64,000 nucleotides of DNA from Camarhynchus parvulus (lineage: Eukaryota; Chordata; Aves; Passeriformes; Thraupidae): positions 19,205,733 to 19,269,732 of the forward strand of contig NC_044574.1 in NCBI RefSeq assembly GCF_901933205.1, given 5' to 3'. Below are positions 51,601 through 64,000 of the stretch, one piece after another. The notes beneath the pieces are model-generated. The model was not told where the DNA came from and did not search any database. It saw nothing but the letters and a program-made list of their open reading frames with translations. Every line of letters starts with the position of its first letter. Position 1 is the stretch's first letter. A program made the translations under genes and the position numbers.

Positions 51601-53146
51601 TCTTCCACAAGTGTCATCTGAAGTTTCCTTCCAAATGCCAAGAGACTTTTTGGGTAGGATTTGGATAGGGCATTGTGATAAAACCTTTGATGCTGATCCA
51701 AATTATCTGACTCTTTTGTTACCCCTGCCAGGCTGGATTTGTACACTGGTGCACTGCCAGGCATGGCCCCAGCTGCCCTGCCCATAACAACCCCAAATGC
51801 TCTCCATCCACCTCCCTGGCCCCGCTTGCCCCTGGGCATTCCCCCTCTGGCTGCAGGTCTTATCCCCTCCTCTCTCTGTGCTGGAAGGGGTTAACACTGC
51901 TATGTGCCTTGCTGGCTGGCTCCTGCAGTCCAAAAACAGTGAAATGCAAGCCCCTGTAAAAGGCTTCTGCTCCCTTTTGCTGATGCCCAGACCATAATCA
52001 TGGTCCTGCTGCCCTGAGGGCTGTCACGGGTCCCTGTGCAGCCAAGGGGAAAGGGAAGGCAAGAGCCTTGAGAAACTGCACTCCCTTGTCTTGTTTATGA
52101 AATGAGATTTACTCAAGAACTGATCATAAATTTATGAAAAACATAGTTGAATGTCAAAATACTACTGTGTCAGTCTGTACTAGGCTTCAGCTGAACTAAA
52201 TTTGGGTTCTGTACTATTGAATGCTGAGATGTGTAAATTTTGGCTGAGGACAGGACAGTTATCATATTTGTCTGTGCTGAAGGACTGAAAATTGGTATAT
52301 TGCCTCCAAGTTTGCACAGGTGGGAGAATGATGTGGAAGAGTGAGTCATATCAATTTAAAATAGGAATGAAGGCTAAAAAGGATTGCTTTAGTGTTTGTT
52401 TTGACTCTTGGTGTGACTCCATTTTTAACCACTTTATTACTCTCTGTAGTTATTTTTTGCAAAGACATTTGCCAAGGATTAGTTTTTGTTTGGTTGCAAA
52501 TACTATATGGCAGCTGGAAGCCTTTTTATGAGGCTTTCAAAAGCTGAGAAACTGGTTGTCAATGTGTGAAAAGTTCTTTGCTGGTACTCTAAACTGCCTT
52601 TCATTAGGATGTTGTATATTTAATGACTGCTAGCCCAATGGGGCATGCAGAATTTCCTGCTGTGGTCTTCTGTAAAATTTATTGAAGAAAGACATTGGAA
52701 AATGTTGCTGGTATGCAATGATGCATGGAAAACATTTGCAGTTGTGTAAAAGTAATGGAAATCCTCTGAAACAGTTGCTAGATTAAAACTAAGCCAAACC
52801 CTTGGTGGTTCTAGCTGAGTTATCTGCACACAGATATTGGCAGGTAGGGTAGGTGTTAGGTTTTTATCATTGCCTTTAAGCAGCCTTTGTATGCTGGTGC
52901 TCTTAGATCCAGGATTAAAATGTTTTTCTTTTGGAAGAGAAAAGTAAAATATTGTTTTCTCACTTGTTTGCGTGCATGTGCAAAATTACAGAACAGCAAC
53001 TAGAAATTGGACCATACAACCTATGAATAGAATTCCATTTTTCAATGTTTAACATGAAATTTTGAGATATGGCATCTATCATAAATCTTGTTGCAGATTC
53101 TCTCTGTTTCTAGCAGTATGTTAATTTGTCAGAGTCTGTGTTGGGT
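36684..53146. other. Intergenic, no gene recognised
   Basis: AT-rich DNA with local GC-richer patches (for example 39940-40170, 41880-42280, 46950-47280, 51700-52060) but no supportable exon. A G-rich and GT-rich tract lies at 37648-37677. A run of homeodomain-like ATTA sites, an octamer and a MARE-like site lies at 49890-50150. Open frames such as 48517-48906 (129 codons) have no recognisable content. Confidence 0.5.
49963..50119. promoter_or_regulatory. Possible enhancer: octamer and MARE-like sites
   Basis: ATGCAAAT (POU octamer) lies at 49963-49970 next to ATTA-type sites. TGCTGACTCAGC at 50108-50119 matches 12 of the 13 positions of the Maf recognition element and contains an AP-1 core. 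These are motif matches only; short motifs arise by chance in 64 kb. The octamer and the long MARE are the more informative ones. Confidence 0.25.
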
Positions 53147-53231
53147 GTTTTCTTCTTTTTGTGTTTTTTTTTTGTTTGTTTGTTTTTTTTGTGTGTTTTT
53201 TTGTTTGTTTGTTTTTTTAGTTTGTTTTGTT
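53147..53231. repeat. T-rich (TTTG)n low-complexity tract
   Basis: About 85 bases composed almost only of T and G, with repeated tttg units, two gtgt interruptions and poly-T runs. Simple sequence, with no other role visible. Confidence 0.9.
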
Positions 53232-54132
53232 GCCATTTTGGAATAGCATGGCTCTCAGAATGCAGATGTCAAAACAACCAGTGAACTGGATGCATTGGAT
53301 CAAAAAGGTCTGACTGAGGAAAATATGATGTAGCTCAGGCTAGAGTGGAGCTGACACAGTCCTGAACTAAAGCTACTTAAGTGGTTTTCTGAAGTCAAAA
53401 TGTTCAGGGATAAAAAGGCAATTTTTAGACCAGTGACTGGAAAGAAAGTGACTGACACAAGAGCTGTAAAAAGTAGATCCTATGTTGGCCTAAGCATTAG
53501 GTGGTATTCGAGGGGTGCTTTGCAGGCCAGACTCTGCTGCTCTTGCTCTGAGCTAAACACTAGATGGTATATTAAAAATACATTTCACATTCTAATTTCT
53601 AACTGTTCAGTTTATTAATGAAACTGTGGCTGTGGTTATTCTGCTGATGTGTTCACTTTAGATTTTAGTTGTAAATCCTGAAATTTTAAATATTTGGTGC
53701 AAGACAAACAATAGTATCAAGAGAAGCATGCTTCGGCTAACTGACCTTTCATATGGCTCCATCCTCTCAAGAGGGTCAGTCCCCTTCCAGACCTACTGAA
53801 AATTTACCAGGAGTCATTGCAAAGATCCATTGGGATGGTGTAGTTGACTGTGACATTATGCAACCTGGCAATACCTAGAAGGAGCTGAGCTAAGACATGA
53901 GCAATTTAATGCATGGTGTAGTGCATTGTTCAATTGTGTAAGGTGATATGACTCTAATCAAAATGGTCTGGGGATGGGGGCCAAACCACAGGCATATGGA
54001 ATGCTAGCAAGATACATGCAAGAGTTTTAGTTTAGACCTAAGGTGTATGTTGAAGTCATTTCAGCTACAGTACAGTATTCTCTGTGGGGAGGATGAATTC
54101 TCTGTGTGTGTTCTTGCATAATAGCATCTGAA

Positions 54133-54193
54133 AGAGCCTCTATCATCTGCTAGGCAGGACAGGTACGGTCCTGCCAGCAGATGATGCAGCTTT
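54133..54193. ncRNA. Pre-miRNA-sized hairpin candidate
   Basis: Bases 54142-54160 pair with 54168-54185 over 18 base pairs with one bulged A (54152), around a 7-base loop (aggtacg). Pairing extends outward to about 54133/54193 with a mismatch, a bulge and two G-U pairs, giving a stem of about 26 pairs in 61 bases. The size and slight imperfection fit a microRNA precursor, but I do not recognise a known mature microRNA. A decayed inverted repeat is an equal alternative. Confidence 0.25.
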
Positions 54194-54310
54194 GCAGTCT
54201 ACAGCATTACAGCATGTTTAAACATAAATCCCAGTGACTTAGGAAGTGTTATTCAGAACAGAGCCATGTTTCAATTAAGTAAATACATAAATTATTTATT
54301 GATAGTCTGT

Positions 54311-54712
54311 CAGTGGGCCACCAAGATGGACTGCAGGATATGTGCTCTTTGAGGGAGCTGGGCATGTACACAGTCACATAGAGACTAAGGAGTGATCTAG
54401 TAGATATTTATAACTACTTCACTATGGGGAGTTATGAGAATAAGAGAACTAAAATTCCTCAGAAGGTACAGATGATGTATCAGGAGGAATGGATCATGAT
54501 TTCTGCATGGGGAGGGTCAAGTTAGCCAACCCATCTTCCCAGGAGTGCAGTGAGGCACCCAGCCAGATGACTATCTTTGGGGTGTTTTCTACTGATGACC
54601 TGACTCAGTTCTGCTGATAATCCTGCTTGGAGGGTGAGAGTGGACTGGACAGCTTCAGTGGTTTATTGCGAGCAACCTTTCAGTGATATTGTTCTCAGTT
54701 TTCTTGACCAAA
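54311..54712 (+). mobile_element. Old CR1 LINE fragment (sense, degenerate)
   Basis: Weak but collinear resemblance to the CR1 reverse-transcriptase C-terminus and 3' end: tgggccaccaagatgg, gagggagctgggc, tgatctagtagatatttataac, then atcctgcttggagggtgagagtggactgg before the tail region. Many indels make it much older than the other copies. The limits are approximate. Confidence 0.5.
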
Positions 54713-55967
54713 TTTGGCCCCGTAAGAGGTTGAGGGTGTTTAAAGGCTGGGTCCATTCAGTACTCCACCAAGCACATGTTTCAGAATAAACCCTTCAGAC
54801 ACTGTCACTTTGGCTCTTCAGGCAATTAAGGTTTATTTCAGCAAAGATTTTAAAATAACCTTCTACAGGAGCCACAGTGGGAATTTCTGCTTCAAATGGA
54901 AAGTATACTTTTTTGACCTTGACTTCTCTAAAATAGGCACACAGCAGCATGTATATATTTATGCAGGGAAAAGCAATCTTACCAGATCCTACTTTGCATA
55001 TGTAATTTGGTTACAGGGAAGAGAATGAGAGAACAAGCTGCTTGTGGCAAGTATAAATAAATTAATTCATTACTGCATAGCAGTTCTTGCTGTGACATTA
55101 TTGGGTGTTTTCAAATCTTGTAGTATGAAGTCTTATTGTCTTGGTTTGACCAGATGGACTAATGATCTTTTGGGTCCTGTTATCTGTAGTCTAATGACAC
55201 TTTAAAATATTTGGATTCTGCTCTACACCAATTTTAAATACACCATTAAAAGACACACAAAAGACTGCTGGTTATTTTTTGTTTTTTTTTTTGAGCATGA
55301 TTAGTACTGTATGAATGGAAAAAAAGGTGATTCTTGATAAGTCTTTCTGAAGGTGGTAATGATATTAAAACTAAGCAGAGAGAAAAACCACTTGCCCTGG
55401 ACTACACAGTAAGTCAGGTGTTTTTTTTCTCTTCATTAATTCTGATGATAAAATGGATGTGAAATAATGCTTATACTGATCTGGAACAGCTGTTGAAGAT
55501 CTTTTAACAGAGCCCAAGTAGGAATAATGTCAAACCAAAATAGCTCTATAAGTAATTAGGCACAAATTAATAAAACTGCAAAAGGCAGAGGCATACTATG
55601 AACTCTGATTTAATCCTGAAGAGAAAACTAAGAAGAGTTAAAATATTCTTGATGTATATGTACAGTGACTTCTGCCTGGGAATTTAGATTCATCTCATCA
55701 GTGTAAATGCTAAATATCTAAAGAGGCAAGATCGAAGTGATTTCTGCGAGGCAGGATGGGGAAAGCAGATGCTGCTGTTCTAATTATAAGGACATCTTGT
55801 CACTGAGATTTGCCAGCTGGATGTATTTATTGATCCTCGATTGGTTTTGGGTTTATTTGTGATAGTGATGACCGAAGGACTGTCTTAATATTTTTTTTTA
55901 ATTATCCAGCTGAAAATGTTGTAACAGTTTACCAAATTTCCAGCACACAGGTGAATAAACAGTTCAT

Positions 55968-57002
55968 GTAATGGGTGAGCAACTGGCTCACAGGTCAGGC
56001 ACAAAGGGTTACAGTGAATGGGGTGACATCTGAGTGGTGACCTTCACTAGTGGGGTTCCACAGGGCTCCATCCTTGGCCCTGTGCTCTTTAACATCTTCA
56101 TAAATGCCTTGGACATGGGATTGAGCAAGTTTGCAGATGATGAGGGAGCTGTTGACTCCCTCAAAGGCAGGAAGGCCTGCAGAGAGTCCTCAACAAATCA
56201 GAGAGCTGAGCAATCACCAACAATATGTAGATCACCAAGGAAAAGTGCTGGATTCTTTACCTGGGCTGGGACAATGCTGGATGTAGGCTCAGACTGGCGA
56301 ATGAGATGCTGGAAAACAGTGCAGCAGAAAGGAATGTGAGTTAATGGAAAGTTAATATGAGTCACAGTGCCCTGGCAGCCAGGAGGGCCAACCCTGTCCT
56401 GGGGTGCATCAGGCACAGCATGGCCAGCCAGGCAAGGGAGGAGATTGTCCTGCTCTGCTCTGGGCCAGAGTGGCCTCACCTCCAGTCCTGTGCGTGCAGT
56501 TTTGGGCACTGCAATGTAAGAAAGACAGGAAGCTCTTAGAGAGTGTCCAAAGGAGGGCAACAAAGATGGTGAAAGGCCTTGAGGGGAAGTGATATGAGGA
56601 ATGGCTGAGGTAACTTGGCTTGCTCAGCCTGGAAAAGAGGAAACTGAGGGGAGACCTCATTGCAGTTACAACTTCCTTGTGAGGGGAAGAGGAGGGGCAG
56701 GCACTGATCTCTGCTCTGGGGTTCCAGTGACAGGACCCAAGGGAGTGGCCTGAAGCTGTGTCAGGGGAGATTTAGGGCAGATATTAGGAAAAGGTTCTTC
56801 ACTCAAAGAATGGCTGGGCACTGGAGCAGGCTCCCCAGGGAAGTGGTCACAGCACCAAGCCTGATAGAATTCAAGAAGTGTTTGGATGATGCTCTCGGGC
56901 ACATCGTGTGACTCTTGGAGATGGTGCTGTGAAGGGTTGGGTGTTGGATTTAGGTATCCTTGTGGGTCCCTTCCAATTCAGCTTATTCTGTGATTCTGTG
57001 AT
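55968..57002 (+). mobile_element. CR1 LINE, 5'-truncated sense copy
   Basis: It begins in the reverse transcriptase with NWLTGQAQRVTVNGVTS. After a one-base frameshift it continues as the canonical [22 protein letters not shown] and the catalytic-site remnant KFADD. Later pieces include [12 protein letters not shown] and a CR1 3' end (gggtcccttccaattcagc ... gtgattctgtgat at 57002). Internal deletions and stops make it non-functional. Its 3' end sits in plain AT-rich DNA and no target duplication is evident. Confidence 0.9.
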
Positions 57003-60000
57003 TTCCTGCTCTACAATTTATTGGCAGGAAAGCTCTGCAGAAGAAATCAGCTTATCACAACATATCACAAAAGACAGGTAGATCCCTATACATCAAGAGT
57101 AATATTTAAGCATTTGAGAAACAAGCTCTTTCATACCACTGCAGTGTTAAGTTAATTAGTGAATGGAAAGCAGAGCTAATTTTGAGTGTGTACATGGTTT
57201 TATAAGGGAGAAAGAAGTCTGTGGTTCAAGCAAATGTCAGGTAGCTTAAAGCTCAGGTAATTTCAGATTTTTTCCATGTAATTCTTGACAGGCTTCTAAG
57301 TAAGTCCCAGCTCTTTGTCTTTGTGATTAAAAATAAAAGGAACAATTCTTCTTTTCCTTCACTGTGCCATGGAGCACTGGGGATTTGTTCACTCCCAAGG
57401 AAAACATGAGCAGTTGGGATGATGTACAATGCTATGTCTGTGTGTGGTTAGATAACTGCAGTTTCCAGCAGTATCTGTTGCTGTAACCTCTTAGTTTGAT
57501 GTAGCCAGCTGTAACTCCAGGGAGAGTATCAGGCCCTGGCACTCTCTTCCAAAGCCTCAGAAGAGATCAATCCACTCCTTAAGGTTTGTTTTCCTAAGTC
57601 CAGACAAAGCTACTGGACTCATCCTTTCTTGCTGAGTAAAGGACAGAAGGTCTGGGGCCTGGATGCTCTCTGTGGGGCTGATGGCCCCTGGGCAGGGTCC
57701 AGCCTGGTGGGTTAGGTTGATGTTACTGCAAGTGTCCTGCTGGGAATTGGTGCTGAGAGCTGGTCCCAGAGTGCTCCAGCCTCCCTGACAAGCTCTCCCT
57801 CCTCTGTCACAGCTGTGCAGGTTGGAAGGCTAGACAGCACTAGTACGACTTCTTATGTTACATCAATCCAGGGTCTTACTGGATTAACTGCTGCTAATAC
57901 ACATTCCCAGAGATGCAGAATCCACTTCAGCCCCTAAAATTTGATGAAATTGGCTGGAAGGAGATAATGAAATGTTTTTACATGAAATAAAATCTGCCAG
58001 AATATTCTGCATGCTCAGCCCTTGGGATCGCTGTGTTAGGCAAGGCTGTTGCCTTAAACGTGCACTAGGCGGCACTTTAAGACTGGTTAAAGGAAGCAGA
58101 AAACTTAGCAACACTAATTCCACATCATCATGAGCAGAGTAAACAGTCTGGTGCAAAACAAAATATAAAAAAACATAAGCAATTAAATATGTATTTAGCA
58201 GCAAGTGTGATTCGATTTCTGTTTTTCCCGCAGCAGCTGCACTTGCTGAAAGTGGACATGCAACTGAAAATTACATTCTTGTTCTAAACAGATTGTATCT
58301 TTGTCGTCTTCTTCTTCTAAATAAATGGACTTCGCTTTTCAGCATCTAGCCAAACACAGGATCAGGTACTATATTTTCTCATTAATCAGCCCGTGTCTCT
58401 ACAGCTATCTGTGACGGTGGGTTTGTAATTTTTTAATTTCTTCGTAGGAACTGCTGAAATGTCTGCTCTCCAACATTCCATTTTATTTCCTTCAACTGGT
58501 TTTATCTGACTTAAGCCCATGCAGGACCGAAGTTCTGTTCCAGGACAGCCCTCTAGGGTGTCTCCTGAGCATGAGAAACTGGTTTTGCGGCCATTTTAAT
58601 GTCCATTCCTCTGCCAGGGATATGTGTTGCCAAAGTGTTTGAATTCTGTAATGATTTATCTTGTTAAGCACATTAGAATGACATAAAAATCATAACTCCT
58701 AATTCTAACAGAATTTTCTCCTTCTGAATAGTTTAGGGAAGCTTAGAAGTAATCAGATTTATTTGATGGGTACAGATAAACTAACGGAAGCACAGCTTTG
58801 TATAGATTACTTTCCACAAAATGACAGGCCATCCTTTTGCTAAGAATTTGATTTTGTAGTATCAATAAGATGTATAAACTGTGAAATGGTAGATAAGAAT
58901 GCCCCATTCAGATCACAGCAACAAGAAAATGTACAGTATGCAGCTGAAATGAATTAATTTCTTGCAGAAACAGTAGGTCTGTACTGGTCAGCATATAGTA
59001 TAGCCAGGCAGTAAATGCAAACCTTTTTTACAGTTTATTGGCTGCATTGTCACTTCTTGCCTTTTTTCCTGCCTCTACTATGCATATAACTGCAGTTCAT
59101 TGCTTCTGATACTGTTACTTTTGCTTATTTTAAGAAACTGGTAGAACTGCTCAGCATTAATGAATGCACAATTTTTTTTCTTTTTTTTTGTCAGGAATTA
59201 CTATTTTGTTGAAACTGAAACACTTTGTTGAAACAATGATTAAAAAACTTTCTGAGGAAGGTGCCTGAGCATCAGGAGTACTGACAAGTGCTAAAAATTG
59301 ACAGCCAGGCGCCGAAGATGAGTGTTGCTTTTAGTTTGGTACTTATGCTGTACAGAGGCCTCTATACGACCTCTATATAAAGGGTTATGTAGCTGCACCT
59401 ACTCCAAGTGCCATCCCAATCTGTTATGTAAAATTATTCTAAGAAAAGTCTGAGAAAGTCAGAAAACTAATGCGAACAGAGAGCTCTGCAGGCACAACCC
59501 CAGGGCAGCTTTCGGCTGTAGTATCTGCCTAGTCAGATGTTTGCTCCGAGCCAGCTCCAGCCTGGAGCTTTCAGACTTGTTATTGTGCAGCTATGCCTGC
59601 AATAAAATGCCCTGCTCCTGACATGGGCATCTGGGCATGGCATAGGCAGGGATGTGTGCTGGTGGGGCTGCTGGGGTACACGTGGGACCACAGCTCCTGC
59701 TTCCTCTGAGCACACAGGGGGCATGCCTTTGTCTTTACAGTAAACAAGAAGAGTGTGTGACTGGAAATCAATAGGTTGAACTTAGCAGATGAGAAATGAG
59801 GTCTAATTGGTGATTAAACAACACGGTGTTTGAAACAATTAGATGTCAATCCATTTACCTCTCTCCTTTCTGGAGGGAAAGCTAGGCTGAAGAGCTTGAA
59901 TTTCATGGCTCTTGCTATGTTCTGAGACCCCTCATGGCATCTGGGGCTTTGAGTATCTTGGACTTGGGAGAGAGACAGAGACTGATCAGACAGTTTGAGT

Positions 60001-61839
60001 AAGAAGGGATCCTGGAGGATGTCTGGTAGTCTGAAATTAATGTCTCACTCTTACATGCTCCCTGACCTCTGCTGTGACTGCTTTCTAGCCAGGTGAGACT
60101 GCTCTTCTGAAATATTGTTCTGGGAACCTTTGAACAAAGATCCAGATAGATGTTTTGTAGGTGATGGTAAAAGTGGTATAAATTTACAAGGTTGCTGCCT
60201 CTTTGTCAGCTTTATAATCTGCTCCTTTTCTTTGTCTGTCCACGATGAATTATGTGTTAAAGAATATCTTCCAGTAGTATTGAATAGGTATGTCTTGCGC
60301 CAATACATGAAGCTAAATGTTCTATTTCAAATATAGTGATTAGTATTGCTCTGGAAGTGTTGGTCTTGTCAGAGATTGCCAATGGGTCTTGAGTGAATTT
60401 CCCCAGTAGGTGTTCCAGTCTGCACTGAGATGCTGTGATTATGCTGACAGCAACAATTATGTAGTTAGCTTTAAGCTAGTTTTGATGTGTCTGTGTGAAC
60501 AGGAGTGATGCAGGACATGGCTGTACATACCTGCCATATATGATTTACATGTGTATGTATATCATATAACTGTACCATGTGGTGTAAGATTCATGAACAG
60601 GTATTATATGTTCTACCTTTTTGATGTTATTGGTACTTCTTATTTTATTTTGTTCTCTTTTGTTCTTAAAATTAACCCAATTGATCCCACAGAATGGTTT
60701 GCTCTCCTATAATGGACTTCTCTTAGCTCTGTTATCATCCTGTACAATGTGCTTGGTGATAGAAAAGATTCCATGGTAAAACAAACAAACTCTTATCTAG
60801 AAATACCTCCTTTCAGGTTTCAGCTTCTTTTTTGTTTGTTTTTCTCTTTTCCATAAAATGTTAAAAAATGTAATGGTTATTTTCTGCTAAGAAGCTGAAG
60901 TGTGCCAGTTTTTGATTTATTTTAGTGCTTGATATTGTAAAGGCATAGTAAAGTCATATTAGCCCCATAGACTTTTGGGGTTTTTTGCCTAACCAAAATA
61001 GTCCACTAAATTAACCCATAGGTCATTAACTGGAGACTTAAATTCAAGTGCCTTTTTTGTTTGATTCAGAGCAGGAGAGTGAACCTCTAGCTCTACTTTC
61101 CTTTGCAGGTGCCTGAGTCAACAGGATAGACTCTAGTGGTATTTTCTTTTTCTTTTTATTATTTTTTTTTTGCTCCCCTCCCCTTTTCTGATTCAAAACC
61201 GCAAACTAAAAAAAAAAAAATCTGATAAATAGAAATATCTGGCAAATAGACAGCCATTTCTTTTCATCACTGGTTCTAGAGAGTATGACAATGTTTTTTC
61301 AGTTTTCCTAGTCCTTTTGTTAGGAAATACAGTCTAGTATGTAATCAGAGTGGAGAAAGGATGCAAAAATATTGTGAAAATATTACAAAAATATCCCAGC
61401 ACAGAAAACTTTCCTGGGGAGTTTTCTCATCTCTGCTGTTATATTATGAACTTACAATTTTTTTTTCTTTTTGGTGAAGTTTGAAATCCTCAGTGGAAAA
61501 TTACTCTAAATCAGAGTAATTCTTCCTGGGAGTTCTACTGCCAGCAAGTATAGCTTTGAGTCCATAGCTAATTAAAATGTCTCTGCTTAGGCTTTTTAAC
61601 TAGAAGAATCTCCTCCATCAGCAGTTCCCAGTGATTCCGGCGCAGTGCGGCATACACGTGTTCCTACAGCACTCCAGGGCTTGTAGGTCATGATCCTTTT
61701 CTGGTATGGATATGAATGCATTCTTGTAATGTAGCTAAAACAGATGAGGGTTCCCATCAAGTGAACACAAGTCTACATGTAACACAATGAAAGGTCCCTG
61801 CACTTTGGTTGTGTGTTTGGGAAAGTGATCAAACTGATC
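57003..61839. other. Intergenic, no gene recognised
   Basis: Mostly AT-rich, with a GC-richer patch at 57530-57830. It contains simple runs (poly-T near 59171-59189, T-rich then poly-A near 61160-61220). No exon, RNA gene or recognised transposon is supportable. Confidence 0.5.
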
Positions 61840-64000
61840 CCAGAACCACAGAGTCTGGTAGAAGAGTCTAAGGTAGAAAGGGATATCTGGACATTGTCCA
61901 GCCCCCTATCTCCAAAAAGGAGTCAGCTAGAGCAGGTTGCTCAGGGCTGTATTAAATCTAATCTTGAATATCTCCAAAGGCCAAGACTCCACAACCTCTC
62001 TGGGAAACCTGTTCCAATGCTTAATCTCCCTCACACTGAAAAGATGGGGTTTCTTTCCTCTTCTTCATTTTTTTAATGGTTAAACCAGACTTAATGTATT
62101 TTAACTTGTGGCTGGTACCACTGAGGAGAGTCTGTTTCCATCTTCTTTACTGACAGGATCAGATGTGAGCCTTCTTTTCTTCAGGTTGAAGAGTCCTAGC
62201 TTTTCCTCACGTGACCCTTAATCATCCTCACAGCCTGTAAACAGACTTGCTCCATGTGTGTCCATGTCTCTCCTGCACTGGGGATTCCAGGACTGTGCCC
62301 AGTACTCAGTGGTTTCGCCAGTGCTGAGTGAAGGAGAAGGATCAGCTCTCTCAGCCTTCTGCAATACTCCCCCTAACACAAACCAGTGACTGCTGACTGC
62401 CTTTGCCACAAGGACATATTGCTGGTTAATTGTCAAGTTGTTCATTCCCTCCTTTACAGTGTCTCTGCAGAGCTTCTTCCAAGCTAGCTAGACCCCATCT
62501 TGTGCTGATGGATGGGATTATTCCTTCCTAGATACAGGGCTTCTGCTCTTCCCTCTTCATGACCTTTCTGTTGGCTCATTTGTCCTGGCTGTTGTGGTGG
62601 CTCTGAAATGGCAACATCTGGTGTACCAGCCACTCCTCCTGTTCATGTGCACTCAGGCCCATGCTACAGGTAATTAATGAACATGTTAACCAACACTGGC
62701 TCCAGTATCAACCCCAGGGGGACACTGTTAGGTGTTGGTGTCACCTGGATCCTGTGCTGCAGATCACAGCCCTTTGATCCTGCCAGTTCAACCAGTTTTC
62801 AATTCACCTTGCTAATTATCCACTAATCTACTCCATATTTCATCAATATGCCTGTGGGAAAGTTATGGGATAAAGTGTCAAAATCCTTGCTAAAGTCAAT
62901 ATAAAAACATCATCATAAATGCATACCGACTATTCTCTCCTTTTCTTTTGTATTTTTGGAAAGTACTTCCAATTTTTTTTTCATTACTTTCTCAGAGATT
63001 GAAATGAGGCCTATTAGCTTGTAGATTCCCTGTCACATTCAGCTCCAGATGGGTTTTGTTGTATCCAACACCATCATTCCACACTTGGACTGTATCTCTG
63101 TATTCCTCCTGGGTCAAATGTCCCTTCTGCCACCTCTTATTATTTTTTTTATATTTTCAGGAGCTCTCTGCTACCTTTGTTTGACTTTCTGCACATTGGG
63201 GTGGACTATTCTTGAGTTTGGAGGGGAATGATCCTTGAAAAATGGTTGAAGTCTGCATGAGCACGAGGGCCTGTGTATGTGAGTCTTATTACAGCTGTCT
63301 AAAGAAGGCCACAAAATCCAGTATTTCCTCATGATATTATTGATTTTGGTTTGCCCAATGATTCTGACTTACAAGCTGTCAGCTGGCTCATCACCCATCT
63401 GCTGCTTTCACATCAAGGGCAATTCTCCCTTATCACAATCCTGACCATCCAAATGGTGGATCCAGATGCATCCACCATTCCTAATAAGGGTTCCAAATAA
63501 GTCTGTGTTCACCCATTGCAGCACTTGAGTGAGCTACCCCACATGTCTAACGAAAGGAGGTTGTAGCCCTGTAACAGATATCTAGTTACTCCTGCCTGTG
63601 CCCCATGCTGCAAACTGCTGCACAGGCACTTCAGAGAAGCAGCAGTTTACTGATTTCAGAGAAAACATCTGCAATCTGCTGTCCTTTTGGCACTTCATTT
63701 GTTTGCATAGATTTGAGGCATCCTCTTCAGGTCAGATTGAGGTGTTTCCTGTCCACATCACATTGTGTACTTGCCAACCCCACCCATCATTTCCTTTCTG
63801 CATTGGCTGTTACCATCTTCCTGGCCTCCTTGTTCCTGGTTTGAAGCTTTCCTTTCCAGGCTGGCCAGCCTATTGGTAAAGATACTTTTGCCCCACTTGT
63901 TGAGTGGATCCTGCTTCTTCCAAGCAGTCCTCAGTAACCAGAGGATAGCAGGATTCGTTGCTTTGGTCACTGTGCCCTATGCCATATCATTACTGCTGGC
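61840..64000 (-). mobile_element. CR1 LINE, long antisense copy running off the window
   Basis: The plus strand starts with the antisense CR1 tail and 3' UTR (aaccacagagtctgg, caggttgctcagggctg, caacctctctgggaaacctgttcc). Antisense reverse transcriptase follows: minus strand near 62730-62690 gives LGLILEPVLVNMFIN, a decayed GVPQGS block. Endonuclease sequence lies at about 63.0-63.65 kb. On the minus strand, about 63900-63840 reads LNKWGKSIFTNRLASLERKASN, matching the end of the ORF1 esterase-like region. The distance from the reverse transcriptase to ORF1 (about 1.2 kb) is shorter than in an intact element, so there are internal deletions. The 5' part lies beyond 64000. Confidence 0.85.

Noticed and set aside
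51465..51839. 124-codon minus-strand ORF
   Set aside because: Falls in a locally GC-rich patch with overlapping frames on both strands; no familiar protein.

Overview
The window reads as nuclear DNA from a bird. It is AT-rich, almost all non-coding, has vertebrate splice signals, and its recognisable interspersed repeats are CR1 LINEs plus one solo LTR of a type common in bird genomes. Nothing bacterial, viral or plasmid-like is present, and I see no tRNA, rRNA or CRISPR array. The species cannot be fixed from the sequence alone.

Positions 1-4513 hold the 3' end of one plus-strand protein-coding gene: the end of an intron, a coding exon (3021-3222), an 810-base intron, and a terminal coding exon (4033-4513). 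The two exons join in frame and give the last 227 residues of a serine-rich, probably disordered protein. This tail has a five-glutamate block, a PxPxPR-type SH3-ligand motif and a lysine-rich C-terminus. I do not recognise the gene and give no symbol. Its 3' UTR could end near a proximal AATAAA (5459) or run about 7.2 kb to a distal AATAAA (11725). The stop codon overlaps a GTAAGT donor, and a candidate exon at 12279-12382 would continue the frame with another lysine/arginine-rich stretch.

From about 12 kb to the end I find no convincing gene, so the region looks like a gene-poor stretch. At 19.2-23.1 kb an antisense CR1 has been split by a younger sense CR1 and by a solo LTR. A GC-rich unclassified block lies at 27.27-27.93 kb. 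CR1 copies also lie at 54.3-54.7 kb (old), 55.97-57.0 kb (sense) and 61.84-64.0 kb (antisense, running off the window and reaching the ORF1 esterase region).

The unusual local structures are: a 62-bp near-perfect palindrome with 30-bp perfect arms (13691-13752); a pre-miRNA-sized hairpin (54133-54193); a three-copy 37-bp tandem repeat (29002-29115); an isolated exon-like segment with strong splice sites (36586-36683); and a possible enhancer with an octamer and a nearly complete MARE (about 49890-50150). No new multi-gene system is visible.
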